A DNA stretch of 7,879 nucleotides from Candidatus Aminicenantota bacterium (GCA_003154255.1 PMCY01000118.1:1-7879); one strand, 5' to 3'. Positions 1-6,117 are shown, counted from the stretch's first letter. Translations and numbers: made by a program. The notes: generated from the letters alone by a model not told the origin.

Positions 1-1
1 T

Positions 2-163
2 GCGGCGGGGATCGATCCCCTTCTCAATCAAATGAGCGATACGATGGGTGATGACTCGGGTCTTGCCCGATCCCGGGCCGGCCAGGACGAGCATGGGGCC
101 GTCCCTATGGAGCACGGCCTCACGCTGGCGCTCGGTCAAACCGGACAGAAGATTTTCGGGCAT
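2..163 (-). CDS. UvrD/PcrA/Rep-type superfamily 1 DNA helicase, N-terminal fragment
   Basis: Partial gene: only the first 54 codons are in the window and the rest lies beyond the left edge. The visible protein opens with a Q-motif-like segment (LTERQREAV, residues 9-17) followed by a Walker A loop AGPGSGKT (residues 28-35, with Lys34 and Thr35 for ATP phosphate and Mg binding) and then [16 protein letters not shown]. That order and wording is typical of the 1A domain of the UvrD/PcrA/Rep family, ATP-driven 3'-5' DNA unwinding enzymes used in repair and replication restart. Which member it is cannot be decided from this piece. The ATG at 163 is the first in-frame ATG ahead of the Q-motif; the frame stays open further upstream and the ribosome site is weak, so the start is not certain. 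It lies 55 bases downstream of the efpL-type gene on the same strand and may share its transcript. Confidence 0.85.
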   Translation of the reverse strand, partial: MPENLLSGLTERQREAVLHRDGPMLVLAGPGSGKTRVITHRIAHLIEKGIDPRR

Positions 164-218
164 GAAGCCATTCTCGCGCGGAACGGAATTGGGTCGGGTG
201 CGGGCCGCGGCCGGGGCC

Positions 219-785
219 TCAGGCCTTGCCGGCGTATTCGCCCGTGCGGGTGTCGATGCGGATGATCTCGCCGTTGGAGATATATTCCGGGACCTGGACG
301 ACCATTCCCGTGGAAAGCGTGGCCGGTTTGGTCCGGGCCGTTACGGATCCGCCTTTCATGGACGGCCGGACTTCAACGATGGTCAGGTTGACGAAGGAGG
401 GCATCTCCAGGCCTAAAACTTGGCCCTCCGAGGAGATCGAGAGGAGCCCCTCGATGCCTTCGCTGATAAAGGGCCATTCTTCTTCGATGTCGGCCTTGGC
501 CAGGGCGAACTGGCTGTAGTCCTGGAGGTCCATGAAGGTGATCGAGGAGTCGTCGCCAAAGAGATACTGGATGGGGCGGCGCTCGAAATCGGCCTCCTCG
601 AACATGTCGTCCCCGCGCAAAGAATGGTCGGACTTGCGCTTGGTGACCAGGTTGCGGAAGCGGATCTTGTAGAGCGTCACCGCGCCGCGCGCGGAGGGCT
701 TGTTAACGCTGACGGACACGACCGTATGGGGGTCGCCGTCGATTTTGACCACGGCGCCTTTCTTCAAATCGGAAGCACTGATCAT
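219..785 (-). CDS. efpL: Elongation factor P paralog, EfpL/YeiP subfamily
   Basis: Encodes 188 residues, the normal length of EF-P. EF-P family proteins bind the ribosome between the P and E sites and relieve stalling on proline-rich stretches in the cytoplasm. The three expected parts are visible: an N-terminal KOW-like domain (about 1-62), an OB domain (about 65-125) and a C-terminal OB domain with the KPATLSTG and VQVPEYIS signatures near the end. The loop segment [15 protein letters not shown] (29-43) aligns without gaps to E. coli YeiP/EfpL as I remember it (SPTARGAATLYKMRF), and puts an arginine at position 33 where canonical E. coli EF-P has a modified lysine. This places it in the EfpL branch rather than classic EF-P. 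The ATG at 785 is preferred over an in-frame ATG at 839: it gives the standard protein start and has GAGG 7 bases upstream, whereas the 839 start would sit at or before the predicted transcription start. Confidence 0.92.
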   Translation of the reverse strand: MISASDLKKGAVVKIDGDPHTVVSVSVNKPSARGAVTLYKIRFRNLVTKRKSDHSLRGDDMFEEADFERRPIQYLFGDDSSITFMDLQDYSQFALAKADIEEEWPFISEGIEGLLSISSEGQVLGLEMPSFVNLTIVEVRPSMKGGSVTARTKPATLSTGMVVQVPEYISNGEIIRIDTRTGEYAGKA

Positions 786-792
786 CGGATCG

Positions 793-796
793 CCTC
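793..796 (-). promoter_or_regulatory. Ribosome binding site of the efpL-type gene
   Basis: GAGG lies 7 bases upstream of the ATG at 785. It selects this start over the longer in-frame reading from 839, which has no such site and would add 18 residues absent from the family. Confidence 0.65.
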
Positions 797-841
797 GTTT
801 GGAAATCTGACCGGAGCGGCCCCCCGGCCGGCGGGGCAAAG

Positions 842-870
842 ACTATAGCGCCGCGGGCCGGGTCTGTCAA
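842..870 (-). promoter_or_regulatory. Sigma70-type promoter of the efpL-type gene
   Basis: On the minus strand a perfect -35 box TTGACA (870-865) is followed by a 17-base spacer (864-848) and a -10 box TATAGT (847-842), five of six matches to consensus. Transcription should begin near 835, leaving a leader of about 50 bases before the ATG at 785. This is the strongest promoter match I find in the window, in keeping with a highly expressed translation factor. Confidence 0.8.
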
Positions 871-896
871 GAAACGGGCGGCGGGAAAGGGCCGGC

Positions 897-925
897 TTGC
901 CACTCGGCTCCGGGAGGAGTAGATT
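897..925 (+). promoter_or_regulatory. Possible weak promoter of the FMN reductase gene
   Basis: TTGCCA (897-902) and TAGATT (920-925) are 17 bases apart and match consensus at five and four of six positions. If used, transcription would start at about 931-932, at the ATG itself, giving a leaderless message and leaving the GGAGGAG at 913-919 outside the transcript. The two readings conflict, so this call is tentative. Confidence 0.25.
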
Positions 926-931
926 GGCGGA

Positions 932-1516
932 ATGAAAATCACAGTCATCCTCGGCAGCCCAAGACCCCAGGGATTCGGGGGCCGGATCGAGAAGTCGCTG
1001 CTCGGACTTCTCGGCGAAGCCGGCCGGAAGGCCAAGACCTATGAGCTCAACCCGCTCACCTACCGCGGCTGCCAGGCCTGCATGTCCTGCAAGACCAGCG
1101 CCGATGTCTGTGTCCAGAAAGACGATCTGACGCCCATCCTCGAGGACATCCGCGCATCCGACGTCGTCATCCTCTCCGCGCCGATCTACATGGGCGAGGT
1201 CAACGCTCAGGCCAAGGGGCTGCTGGACCGCTTCTATTCCTATCTGGGTCCGGATTTCCGGACGAATCCCCAATCGGGGCGGCTGGCCCCCGGGAAAAAG
1301 ATGGTTTTCATCATGACCCAGGGCAACCCCGACGAGCCGACCTACGCCGCCGTCCTGGCCCGGCACAAGCGGACATTCGACATGTGCGGGTTCACGGACG
1401 TGCTTCCGGTCCAGATCTGCGGAGCCCGGCCGGGGAGCGAAACGGAAGCCGGGAAGAAAGCCGCGACGCGCCTGGCAGACGTGGCCAAGGCCATATTCGA
1501 CTCCCGTCCTGAATGA
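932..1516 (+). CDS. NAD(P)H-dependent FMN reductase / iron-sulfur flavoprotein-like protein
   Basis: Encodes 194 residues with a flavodoxin-like fold. The first strand leads into the FMN-phosphate loop GSPRPQG (8-14), and SAPIYMG (82-88) is the second flavin-contacting loop characteristic of NADPH-dependent FMN reductases and Isf-type flavoproteins. Between them sits a cysteine cluster, C47-x2-C50-x2-C53-x6-C60, within the compact spacing that binds a 4Fe-4S cluster in the archaeal iron-sulfur flavoprotein Isf. Some relatives keep similar cysteines without a proven cluster, so binding here is inferred. It is probably a cytoplasmic electron-transfer or reductase enzyme; the partner is unknown. 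GGAGGAG at 913-919 lies 12 bases before the ATG, rather far, but the MKITVILGSP start is standard for the family. It diverges from the efpL-type gene across a 146-base gap. No frameshift or truncation is seen. Confidence 0.85.
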   Translation: MKITVILGSPRPQGFGGRIEKSLLGLLGEAGRKAKTYELNPLTYRGCQACMSCKTSADVCVQKDDLTPILEDIRASDVVILSAPIYMGEVNAQAKGLLDRFYSYLGPDFRTNPQSGRLAPGKKMVFIMTQGNPDEPTYAAVLARHKRTFDMCGFTDVLPVQICGARPGSETEAGKKAATRLADVAKAIFDSRPE

Positions 1517-1525
1517 CAGGCCGCG

Positions 1526-1708
1526 TCAGCGGACGAGGCGGATGGAGAACCGCCTCTGCAGAACGGCCATGGGCTTGTTCGCCGCCGTCTTGGCGTCCTT
1601 GTTGAAGACCGTCGCCGTTTCCTGGCCCTCGCCGTGAAGCAGAAGGCCCTAGAAGGCGCCCTCCAGGCCGACGTGCAGGGTGAAGAAAAAATTCGCGTAC
1701 ACGGTCAA
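1526..1708 (-). pseudogene. Coding-like remnant of unknown function, interrupted by in-frame TAG
   Basis: The 327 bases from 1517 to 1843 hold no intact gene. On the minus strand one frame looks coding. From about 1708 (possible TTG, or GTG at 1702) it reads TVYANFFFTLHVGLEGAF, hits TAG at 1651-1649, then continues for 40 codons through GEGQETATVFNKDAKTAANK and QRRFSIRLVR to TGA at 1528-1526. Codons on both sides of the TAG mostly end in G or C like the real genes around it, unlike the other frames. The same frame is closed upstream by TGA at 1759-1757. Removing one base from the six-base A run (plus strand, 1686-1691) would join it to an ATG at 1760, so an old frameshift plus a nonsense change, or assembly errors, are both possible. 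I do not recognise the family. TAG ends the glycoside hydrolase gene next door, so amber recoding is unlikely. Confidence 0.4.
1535..1556. terminator. Hairpin downstream of the FMN reductase gene, possible terminator
   Basis: A perfect 7-base inverted repeat (GAGGCGG at 1535-1541, CCGCCTC at 1550-1556) with an 8-base loop begins 19 bases after the reductase stop. Neither strand has a T-run after the stem, so it is not a classic intrinsic terminator. It also lies inside the coding-like remnant on the minus strand, where the repeat encodes arginine-rich residues and could be chance. Confidence 0.25.
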
Positions 1709-1766
1709 CGGTCCGGCCCGAATCGCAGACCGAGTGCGCGGGAAAGAGTCTCTGGCTCATGGGTCG

Positions 1767-1772
1767 ATTATA
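1767..1772 (-). promoter_or_regulatory. Perfect -10 hexamer upstream of the broken ORF
   Basis: TATAAT on the minus strand, 6 bases upstream of an ATG at 1760. There is no convincing -35 box 16-18 bases further up. If active it would give a nearly leaderless transcript into the broken reading frame at 1526-1760. It supports the idea that a gene once started here but may be chance. Confidence 0.3.
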
Positions 1773-1815
1773 GGAGATCGCCCGGCGAAATCCTGGAACG
1801 GCCCGACCCCGTTTC

Positions 1816-1824
1816 TGCTATGAT
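1816..1824 (+). promoter_or_regulatory. Extended -10 promoter element of the glycoside hydrolase gene
   Basis: TGCTATGAT combines a TGn extension with TATGAT (1819-1824, five of six matches). The -35 region is poor (TGGAAC at 1794-1799, 19-base spacer), as is common for extended -10 promoters. Transcription would begin near 1831, giving a very short leader that starts at the Shine-Dalgarno site. It would serve both the hydrolase and the carrier gene. Confidence 0.4.
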
Positions 1825-1830
1825 AGCCGC

Positions 1831-1836
1831 AAGGAG
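1831..1836 (+). promoter_or_regulatory. Ribosome binding site that sets the glycoside hydrolase start
   Basis: AAGGAG, 7 bases before the ATG at 1844. The frame is open back to an ATG at 1634, but the extra 70 codons read as basic, low-conservation sequence and overlap the minus-strand remnant, so 1844 is the start. Confidence 0.8.
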
Positions 1837-1843
1837 AACGCCC

Positions 1844-3052
1844 ATGACGACCCTGTCCCCCGCGCGCGCCGCGGACTTGGACCGCTGGGACGCCGAAGCC
1901 CGATCGAAGATCGGCGGCCTGAAAAGCCGGGTCCTGCGCAAGGCCAACGGCGCCCTGCCCTACGACTACATCGTGCCCAACGGCGTTTATGAGGAGCAGT
2001 GGGACTGGGACGCTTTCTTCGTCGGCCTCCACCTCATCTCGGTCGATCCGGCGGACGGGATCTACCTGCGCAACTGGTGTCTCAACTTTCTCCATCACAC
2101 CGAACCGGACGGCCAGACGCCCGGCGGCATCCGGCCCTGGTCCGGCCGCGACGCCCGCCTCTACCAGATCAAGCCGCTCATGGGCCAGGCCACGTTCTAC
2201 GCTTCCCGAGCCCTGGGGGACTTCGATTGGGTCGTCCCTGTCTGGGACAAGATGGTGCTCTGCGTCACCTACCGGGAGCGGAAGATGAGCGACCCGGCCA
2301 CGGGCCTGGTCAAGTGGTGGGACAGCATGGAATCGGGCGCGGACAACAACGTCTCGCTTGTCCGCCGCTATCACAACAGTATGGCCGGCGCCGACGTGAA
2401 TGCGTTCATGATCCTGGATTACCGGGCCATGGCCCTGGTCGCCGAACGGCTCGGCCGACAAAAAGACGCCACGGAATTCCGGGCCAAGGCGACTCGCCTG
2501 GCTGCGGCCGTCAACACCCATCTTTGGGATGAAGCCAACGCAACCTATTACACCTACGACGCGGTCGAGAAAACACTCGTCCGGCGCGACACCTACAGCA
2601 ACCTCGTCGCCCTCTGGGCCCGGCTGGCCTCCCCCGAGCGGGCCCGCCGGATGATCGAGCGCCACGTCCTCGAGCCGCGGAAGCTCTGGTCCCCGCACGG
2701 GATCCGCTCGCTGGCCGCCGATGATGCCCAATACAACAACGAAAACGTCCTGAAGCCCTATTCCAACTGGCAGGGCCCCATCTGGCCGCACGCTGATTGG
2801 ATGTTTATGCATGCTCTCCTCCACTATGGATACCGCGACGCCGCCCTGGACGTCGCCGAGCGGGTCACGCGACTGTGCCTGGACGATCTGGACCGCAACG
2901 GGATGATGCACGAGAACTATCACGCCGATACCGGCGCCCCACTTGCCGCGCCCGATTTCATAAGCTGGAATCTGCTCGCCGCTCAGATGATCCGGGAAGC
3001 CCGGAGCGGGATTTATCTTCCCGACCCGGACCAGTCGCTCTGGAATCTTTAG
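1844..3052 (+). CDS. GH63/GH37-type glycoside hydrolase, glucosylglycerate/mannosylglycerate hydrolase-like
   Basis: Encodes 402 residues without a signal peptide, so probably cytoplasmic. The sequence has the landmarks of the (alpha/alpha)6-barrel hydrolases related to trehalase, GH63 glucosidase and the bacterial mannosylglycerate and glucosylglycerate hydrolases: YEEQWDWDAFF (49-59), GQTPGGIRPWSG (90-101), WWDSMESGADNN (158-169), NWQGPIWPHADWM (308-320) and MMHENYHADTG (354-364). By family analogy Asp167 in ESGADNN should be the general acid and Glu357 in HENY the general base, giving inverting hydrolysis of an alpha-glycoside. The length matches the short bacterial hydrolases acting on small solutes better than long eukaryotic GH63 enzymes. 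The exact substrate (glucosylglycerate, mannosylglycerate, trehalose-like or another) cannot be read from the sequence. A sugar carrier gene starts 10 bases after the stop, and its ribosome site overlaps this stop codon, so the two are co-expressed. The stop is TAG. Confidence 0.82.
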   Translation: MTTLSPARAADLDRWDAEARSKIGGLKSRVLRKANGALPYDYIVPNGVYEEQWDWDAFFVGLHLISVDPADGIYLRNWCLNFLHHTEPDGQTPGGIRPWSGRDARLYQIKPLMGQATFYASRALGDFDWVVPVWDKMVLCVTYRERKMSDPATGLVKWWDSMESGADNNVSLVRRYHNSMAGADVNAFMILDYRAMALVAERLGRQKDATEFRAKATRLAAAVNTHLWDEANATYYTYDAVEKTLVRRDTYSNLVALWARLASPERARRMIERHVLEPRKLWSPHGIRSLAADDAQYNNENVLKPYSNWQGPIWPHADWMFMHALLHYGYRDAALDVAERVTRLCLDDLDRNGMMHENYHADTGAPLAAPDFISWNLLAAQMIREARSGIYLPDPDQSLWNL

Positions 3053-3062
3053 GAGTCCGGCC

Positions 3063-4145
3063 ATGCCGCCGATAGCCGTAGCGACAAATCCCTTCCTCGG
3101 CATTCTCATGCACGCCGTCGGGGCCTTCTTCGCCGCGACGTGCTACACGCCGCAAAAAAAGGTCCAGCGCTGGTCCTGGCAGACGTATTGGATTGTCCAG
3201 GCCGCGTTCTGTTGGTTCCTTCTGCCCATCATCGGCGCCCTGCTGACCATCCCCGACCTGGCCGCCGTTCTGCGCGAAGCGCCGCGCGGCGCCATGTCCG
3301 CCTCGTTTTTATTGGGCGCGGCTTACGGAATCGGCGGAACGGCCTTCGGTGTGGCCATCCGCTACATCGGCTATTCCCTGACCTACGCCATCGCCATCGG
3401 CTTGTCCAGCGTTTTGGGAACGCTCATTCCGCCGCTGGTCAAAGGCACGCTCGCCGCGACTCTGCACAAGCCGGGAGCGGGCTGGATCGGGACGGGCATT
3501 TTCGTCGGTGCGCTCGGCATCGGCATCGCCGGATGGGCCGGACGGCGGAAGGAGAAAGACCTGGAAGCCAAGCACGGCCGGGGCGAATTCTCCCTGACTA
3601 AAGGGCTGCTGCTGTCGCTCCTGGCCGGCATCCTCTCGGCCGTCTACGGGTTCGCCCTGGAGGCTGGGGAACCCATCGCCGACATCGCCTCCGCCCATGG
3701 GGCCGGCGTCTTCCGCGGCAACGTCTCCTATATCTTCGCCAACTCCGGGGCCTTCCTGACCACGGCCCTCTACTGCCTCTATCTGCACAAGAAACATCGC
3801 ACGTTCGGAGAATTGTTCCGCCTTTCCGCCGGGCCGGAGAAGGCCCGCCTTTCCGCCAACTACCTTCTGGCGGCCCTGACCGGGGCCTTATGGTACGGGC
3901 AATTTTTCTTCTACAACCTCGGCCACGTCCGCATGGGGCCGTACAAATTCACCAGTTGGGCCATCCATATGCTCATGCTGGTCATGTTCAGCAACCTCGT
4001 CGGCGTCGTCCTCCGCGAATGGCAGGAATGCCGGCGGTCGACGCGCCTGACGATCCGCTTCGCCCTGGCTGTCCTGGTCGGCGCTGTGCTCCTTCTGACC
4101 TACGGAAACTATCTCGGCGACCTGGCCGCGAAAACGGTCCTCTGA
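3063..4145 (+). CDS. RhaT-family sugar-proton symporter (L-rhamnose transporter-like)
   Basis: Encodes 360 residues, slightly longer than E. coli RhaT (344), with about ten hydrophobic membrane spans near 10-28, 42-63, 78-98, 103-124, 140-160, 178-199, 222-241, 265-285, 297-317 and 330-350. Family signatures include CYTPQKKVQRWSWQTYW (27-43), matching the first loop of RhaT, and WYGQFFFYNLGHVRMG (277-292) followed by SWAIHM (298-303), which parallels the RhaT segment WYLQFFFYAWGHARI. RhaT brings L-rhamnose into the cytoplasm with protons; it belongs to the drug/metabolite transporter superfamily. No rhamnose catabolic genes (rhaB, rhaA, rhaD) are in view, and the upstream partner is a glycoside hydrolase, so the transported sugar or glycoside may differ and I leave the gene symbol empty. 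AGGAG at 3051-3055 overlaps the upstream stop and sits 7 bases before the ATG, which points to coupled translation. The gene ends 21 bases from the convergent serine hydrolase stop. Confidence 0.85.
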   Translation: MPPIAVATNPFLGILMHAVGAFFAATCYTPQKKVQRWSWQTYWIVQAAFCWFLLPIIGALLTIPDLAAVLREAPRGAMSASFLLGAAYGIGGTAFGVAIRYIGYSLTYAIAIGLSSVLGTLIPPLVKGTLAATLHKPGAGWIGTGIFVGALGIGIAGWAGRRKEKDLEAKHGRGEFSLTKGLLLSLLAGILSAVYGFALEAGEPIADIASAHGAGVFRGNVSYIFANSGAFLTTALYCLYLHKKHRTFGELFRLSAGPEKARLSANYLLAALTGALWYGQFFFYNLGHVRMGPYKFTSWAIHMLMLVMFSNLVGVVLREWQECRRSTRLTIRFALAVLVGAVLLLTYGNYLGDLAAKTVL

Positions 4146-4166
4146 GCCAGGCCGGACTTCGCGCGT

Positions 4167-5642
4167 TCAATTCCGAACAGCGGACAGAAACCGCCGGATC
4201 ATCTTGGACGCGTCCACCGCGGCCGGCGGGTCGAGATTGGCCAGGACGATGATGACCGGCTCAGCTGCGCCGCCGAATTCCAGGGCGGCGTTGATCCCCG
4301 GAGCGCCGCCGGCGTAGCCCATCCCTCCCCGACCGCCTTTTCGAGGCGCTGGAGGCGCGCCGGCCGACGGCTCTGGTCCGCCGAGCATCCATTCGATATA
4401 GGGAGCGGACAGCAGCTTCCCCGACTGGAGCGCTTCAACGAACCGAAGAAGATCTTCGGCCGTCGAATATCCGCCTCCGGCGGCGCCGCCGCGGGCCGGC
4501 CGGGTGTAGATATTCTTGCGCAGCGGTTCGCCGGCATGATCGTTCTCATCCCAGTTGCGGGTATAACCCTCGGCCAGGTTGGGCACGACGGCGTCGGCTT
4601 CGTACGAATCGGAAGAAGCCATGCCGGCCGGGCCGAAAACGTTCCGGCGGATATATTCGTGGTAGTCCAGGCCCGAGACGCGGGCCACGATCTCGCCCAG
4701 CACGACGTATCCGCCATTGGAGTATCGTTCCTCCGCGCCGGGTTCGAAGGCCAGGGGCTCCGCGGCGAACATGGGCAGAAAATCGGCGTTGCGGCGGAAA
4801 GCGTCCTTGGGCGTCTTCTCGAACTTCGGCCCGAAAAAGTCGCCGATGCCAGAACGCATGGCCACGATCTGGCGAAGCGTGACCTTGGCCGCGGCGTCTT
4901 TGTTGGGGTAATCGGGAAGCAGGCGGCCGAGCGTGTCGTCGAGCGAGATCTTTTTCTTTTCCAGCAGTTGGGCGATGGCCGTTTTGGTGAAGATCTTATT
5001 GATCGAGCCGAGATTGAATTTCGTGTCCGTCCGGTTGGGAGAGCCGAACTCCCGGCTGGCCAAACCCCAGGCCTTCAAATAGGGCACGGTCCCGTGCTGG
5101 GAGATAAAGACGACTCCGCTGAACCGGTCGGCGGCGGCCCTCTGGGCCATTTCCCGCTCGATCGTCGACAGGGCTTCGGCCAGGGTCATGGGCGGCAGCG
5201 GCCCGGCCAGGTCGGCCGGATCGGCGTCATCCATCATGATGCCGAGAAGAGTGCGGGCGGGCGCCCGGCCGAATTCGAGCGTCAGCTTGACCAGCCGGCC
5301 TTTTTCGCCCTGCAGAATCATGGCCACGGCATCCGGCGGAACGGCATTCACGCGCTTGAGCTCGACCTTGCCAAGCTCGCGGCGCAGATCCATCAGCCGG
5401 GCCGCCCGGTTGGCGGGCGGCGTGCGGCGGGCCGCCTCGGCGTCGATATGTTCCGAGAAAAATCGCTCCAGGCGGGCGGCTTCCCCGGAGGTGAATGCTT
5501 CAAAGAAGGCTTGAGCGCTCTTTCCGGCCGGAGTCGGCGGGAAGGAAGGCCCGGCCGCCTGGCCGGCCTTCCCGGTCAGCCAAGCAGCCAGGAGGCAAAA
5601 GATCGCCGCGGGAAGCATGAATTTCAGAACCTTATTAGGCAT
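4167..5642 (-). CDS. Secreted beta-lactamase-family serine hydrolase with N-terminal extra domain
   Basis: Encodes 491 residues. A signal peptide is clear: Lys-rich start, hydrophobic core about 6-22, likely cleavage near AGQA (27-30), so the protein acts outside the cytoplasmic membrane. Residues about 38-140 form an extra region resembling small NTF2-like folds that precede such hydrolases, without an obvious active site. The rest is a class C beta-lactamase / penicillin-binding-like domain (PF00144 type). It has the nucleophile motif SINK (Ser213, Lys216) and YSN (307-309). The third motif, usually HxG or KTG before GGxPG, reads GYAGGAPG, with Tyr443 at the usual His/Lys place. Family members are esterases, D-aminopeptidases or peptidases as often as beta-lactamases, so the substrate is unknown. 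The ATG at 5642 is chosen over 5648 because GAGGAG ends exactly at 5649, six bases before it and with no room before 5648. It lies 74 bases downstream of the FmdB gene on the same strand. Confidence 0.85.
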   Translation of the reverse strand: MPNKVLKFMLPAAIFCLLAAWLTGKAGQAAGPSFPPTPAGKSAQAFFEAFTSGEAARLERFFSEHIDAEAARRTPPANRAARLMDLRRELGKVELKRVNAVPPDAVAMILQGEKGRLVKLTLEFGRAPARTLLGIMMDDADPADLAGPLPPMTLAEALSTIEREMAQRAAADRFSGVVFISQHGTVPYLKAWGLASREFGSPNRTDTKFNLGSINKIFTKTAIAQLLEKKKISLDDTLGRLLPDYPNKDAAAKVTLRQIVAMRSGIGDFFGPKFEKTPKDAFRRNADFLPMFAAEPLAFEPGAEERYSNGGYVVLGEIVARVSGLDYHEYIRRNVFGPAGMASSDSYEADAVVPNLAEGYTRNWDENDHAGEPLRKNIYTRPARGGAAGGGYSTAEDLLRFVEALQSGKLLSAPYIEWMLGGPEPSAGAPPAPRKGGRGGMGYAGGAPGINAALEFGGAAEPVIIVLANLDPPAAVDASKMIRRFLSAVRN

Positions 5643-5648
5643 GGGCAT

Positions 5649-5654
5649 CTCCTC
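5649..5654 (-). promoter_or_regulatory. Ribosome binding site that sets the serine hydrolase start
   Basis: GAGGAG directly abuts the ATG at 5648 but has an ideal 6-base gap to the in-frame ATG at 5642. The second ATG is therefore the likely start, and the longer reading would add only Met-Pro. Confidence 0.7.
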
Positions 5655-5716
5655 ATCGAGAATAGCAATAACAAACGGCGCCCCGGGGGAAATCGTTGCC
5701 GAAAATGGACCCGCCT

Positions 5717-6115
5717 TCAGAAATCGTCCCCGCCCGGCCCGGTCCCACCGAAATCCGCTCCCTCGTCCCCGCCGTTCTCCCCGCCGGGCGAGCCCCCTTC
5801 GGTCCCGGCCATGGCTTCGTCGATATTCTGATCGAAGTTCTCTCCGGCGTCCTCCCCCATCTCCCGGCCCATTTTCTTCATCCAGCGGGCCATGGACTTG
5901 GGATCGTTCTCATCCAGTCCAGCCAAGGCGGAGGGATCGGCCAGGCTGTCCATCCGGCTTTCTTCCGAACGGCCGATGGCCACCCGGGAAACGAGCCGGT
6001 CCAAGGCCGTGCTTCCACAGTGCTGGCAAAGGGGCTCGAAAGCGGCCCCGACGGAGAGTGTGACGAACGTCGATAAGCGGCGGCAATCGCGGCAACGGTA
6101 TTCGTAGATCGGCAT
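5717..6115 (-). CDS. FmdB-family zinc-ribbon protein
   Basis: Encodes 132 residues. It begins MPIYEYRCRDC, the hallmark of the FmdB/CxxC_CxxC_SSSS family, with C8-x2-C11 and C30-x2-C33 (LCQHCGS) forming a four-cysteine zinc ribbon. The family was named after a suspected regulator of formamidase genes, but its biochemical role is not established; it is cytoplasmic here, with no signal peptide. After the ribbon, residues about 72-105 form a charged helix (MARWMKKMGREMGED). The last 25 or so are glycine- and aspartate/glutamate-rich low-complexity tail ending GGDDF, making the protein longer than the usual 70-110 residues. The start at 6115 is set by the conserved MPIYEY; an upstream ATG at 6142 would overlap the DUF362 gene. 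It begins 2 bases after the DUF362 stop, so translation is probably coupled; no good Shine-Dalgarno site is visible. Confidence 0.85.
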   Translation of the reverse strand: MPIYEYRCRDCRRLSTFVTLSVGAAFEPLCQHCGSTALDRLVSRVAIGRSEESRMDSLADPSALAGLDENDPKSMARWMKKMGREMGEDAGENFDQNIDEAMAGTEGGSPGGENGGDEGADFGGTGPGGDDF

Positions 6116-6117
6116 CT

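Noticed and set aside
7..20. Perfect 14-base palindrome GGGGATCGATCCCC.
   Set aside because: It lies inside helicase codons (Lys-Gly-Ile-Asp-Pro) and is explained by coding sequence; no second copy is seen.
1649..1651. In-frame TAG read as an amino acid (recoding).
   Set aside because: TAG is the normal stop of the hydrolase gene at 3050-3052, so recoding is not supported.
1634..1843. 70-codon upstream extension of the glycoside hydrolase frame.
   Set aside because: No Shine-Dalgarno site, no family match, and a strong AAGGAG plus ATG at 1831-1846 define the start.
1757..3109. Long open frame of about 450 codons on the minus strand opposite the glycoside hydrolase.
   Set aside because: A shadow frame caused by high-GC codon bias; the plus-strand frame carries recognisable family motifs.
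219..4145. Link between the Arg-type EF-P loop and the RhaT-type carrier through EF-P rhamnosylation (EarP).
   Set aside because: EarP uses dTDP-rhamnose on a different EF-P branch, no earP-like gene is visible, and the two genes are on opposite strands over 2 kb apart.
5659..5667. Extended -10-like TGCTATTCT before the serine hydrolase.
   Set aside because: No -35 box at a proper distance, and the predicted start would fall inside the Shine-Dalgarno site.
5667..5705. GC-rich palindromic patch between the FmdB gene and the serine hydrolase as a terminator.
   Set aside because: The stems are short (CCCCGGGG, GGCGCC) and the following T-rich stretch is broken; not a convincing terminator.
4536..5831. 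Long open plus-strand frame opposite the serine hydrolase.
   Set aside because: A mirror frame with no recognisable domain; the minus strand has signal peptide and catalytic motifs.
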